NCBI GenBank assembly: GCA_900545185.1
Contig: UQYH01000107.1
Location: forward strand, 1-7,402
DNA from: an uncultured Eubacteriales bacterium
Lineage (GTDB): Bacteria > Bacillota > Clostridia > UBA1381 > UBA9506
Length of the DNA stretch: 7,402 bases
Reading direction: 5' to 3'
The notes beneath the pieces are model-generated. The model worked only from the letters and a program-made list of their open reading frames with translations. It searched no databases and had not been told where the DNA came from. This document shows, one piece after another, positions 7,296 to 7,402 of this stretch. How positions within the stretch are numbered: the first letter of the stretch is position 1; every line of letters begins with the position of its first letter. The position numbers were made by a program, and so were the translations under genes.

Positions 7296-7302
7296 CCTCC
7301 TC
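7296..7302 (-). promoter_or_regulatory. Ribosome binding site fixing the nadK GTG start
   Basis: GAGGAGG on the minus strand lies 6 nt before GTG 7289. It is the best Shine-Dalgarno match in the nadK leader and rules against the longer in-frame starts. Confidence 0.85.
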
Positions 7303-7314
7303 ACTGCATAAATT

Positions 7315-7328
7315 TGTATATTCATACA
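7315..7328. promoter_or_regulatory. Candidate ARG box (ArgR operator)
   Basis: TGTATATTCATACA is a perfect 5-bp inverted repeat around ATTC. It fits the relaxed ARG-box core TGNATWWWWATNCA at all but one central base. It covers the predicted transcription start, where a bound repressor would block the nadK-argR-recN promoter. The region is A/T-rich, so a chance match is possible. Confidence 0.35.
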
Positions 7329-7334
7329 TATATA

Positions 7335-7364
7335 AGTATAACACAGCAACCCTGGAATTGTCAA
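7335..7364 (-). promoter_or_regulatory. Promoter of the nadK-argR-recN operon
   Basis: Read on the minus strand, a perfect TTGACA (7359-7364) lies 18 bp from TATACT (7335-7340). The predicted start is near 7328, giving a leader of about 39 nt before GTG 7289. No other convincing promoter was seen within the operon, where the gaps are 3 and 23 nt and one pair overlaps. Confidence 0.65.
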
Positions 7365-7402
7365 TTAATCCTTTTACAGATTTGTACAGTGAAAGCTCTA
7401 TA

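Noticed and set aside
7126..7344. Minus-strand 72-codon frame overlapping the nadK start and promoter region
   Set aside because: It overlaps the conserved NAD kinase N-terminus in another frame and starts in the -10 region.
7290..7364. Longer nadK with 25 extra N-terminal residues
   Set aside because: The extension would be translated from the -35 hexamer itself or from a codon at the predicted transcription start, without a ribosome binding site, while GTG 7289 has GAGGAGG at ideal spacing.
7365..7402. Possible end of an upstream gene at the right edge
   Set aside because: One minus-strand frame is open for 13 codons before a stop, but this is too short to recognise any protein, so no feature is called.

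Overview
The window looks like chromosomal DNA from a low-to-mid GC Firmicute, most likely a gut-associated member of the Clostridia. Three things point there: strong AGGAGG-type ribosome binding sites, the nadK-argR-recN gene order that is typical of Clostridia and Bacilli, and a cytoplasmic bile salt hydrolase, an enzyme characteristic of intestinal Gram-positives. No tRNA, rRNA, CRISPR array, insertion sequence or phage gene was seen.

Left part (1-2488), accessory. A 12-helix MFS transporter of OPA/GlpT-like architecture runs leftwards and is cut by the left edge near its C-terminus. It is divergent from a bile salt hydrolase gene (bsh) running rightwards. The 163-bp gap between them carries two good sigma-A-type promoters and an inverted repeat over the bsh -35 element. 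The bsh gene ends in a strong hairpin that also serves the convergent mreB-like gene.

Middle (2491-3589). A single-gene mreB/mbl-type actin homologue runs leftwards from its own near-consensus promoter (TTGCAA, 17 bp, TATAAT).

Right part (3609-7364), core operon on the minus strand, in transcription order: nadK (NAD kinase, GTG start), argR (arginine repressor), recN (SMC-like DNA repair ATPase), then a short QueG-like double [4Fe-4S] protein. Gaps are very small: 3 nt between nadK and argR, 23 nt between argR and recN, and an 8-nt overlap between recN and the last gene. One promoter upstream of nadK probably drives the set. An ARG-box-like palindrome at its predicted transcription start suggests that ArgR regulates its own operon. 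No terminator is visible between this operon and mreB.

Most of the window is ordinary. The most interesting part is the divergent bsh/transporter pair. The transporter keeps the TM1 arginine of the GlpT family but appears to lack the TM7 partner arginine, so a phosphate-ester substrate is doubtful. The hydrolase carries an S-R-G substrate-loop motif of the type linked to taurine-conjugate preference.
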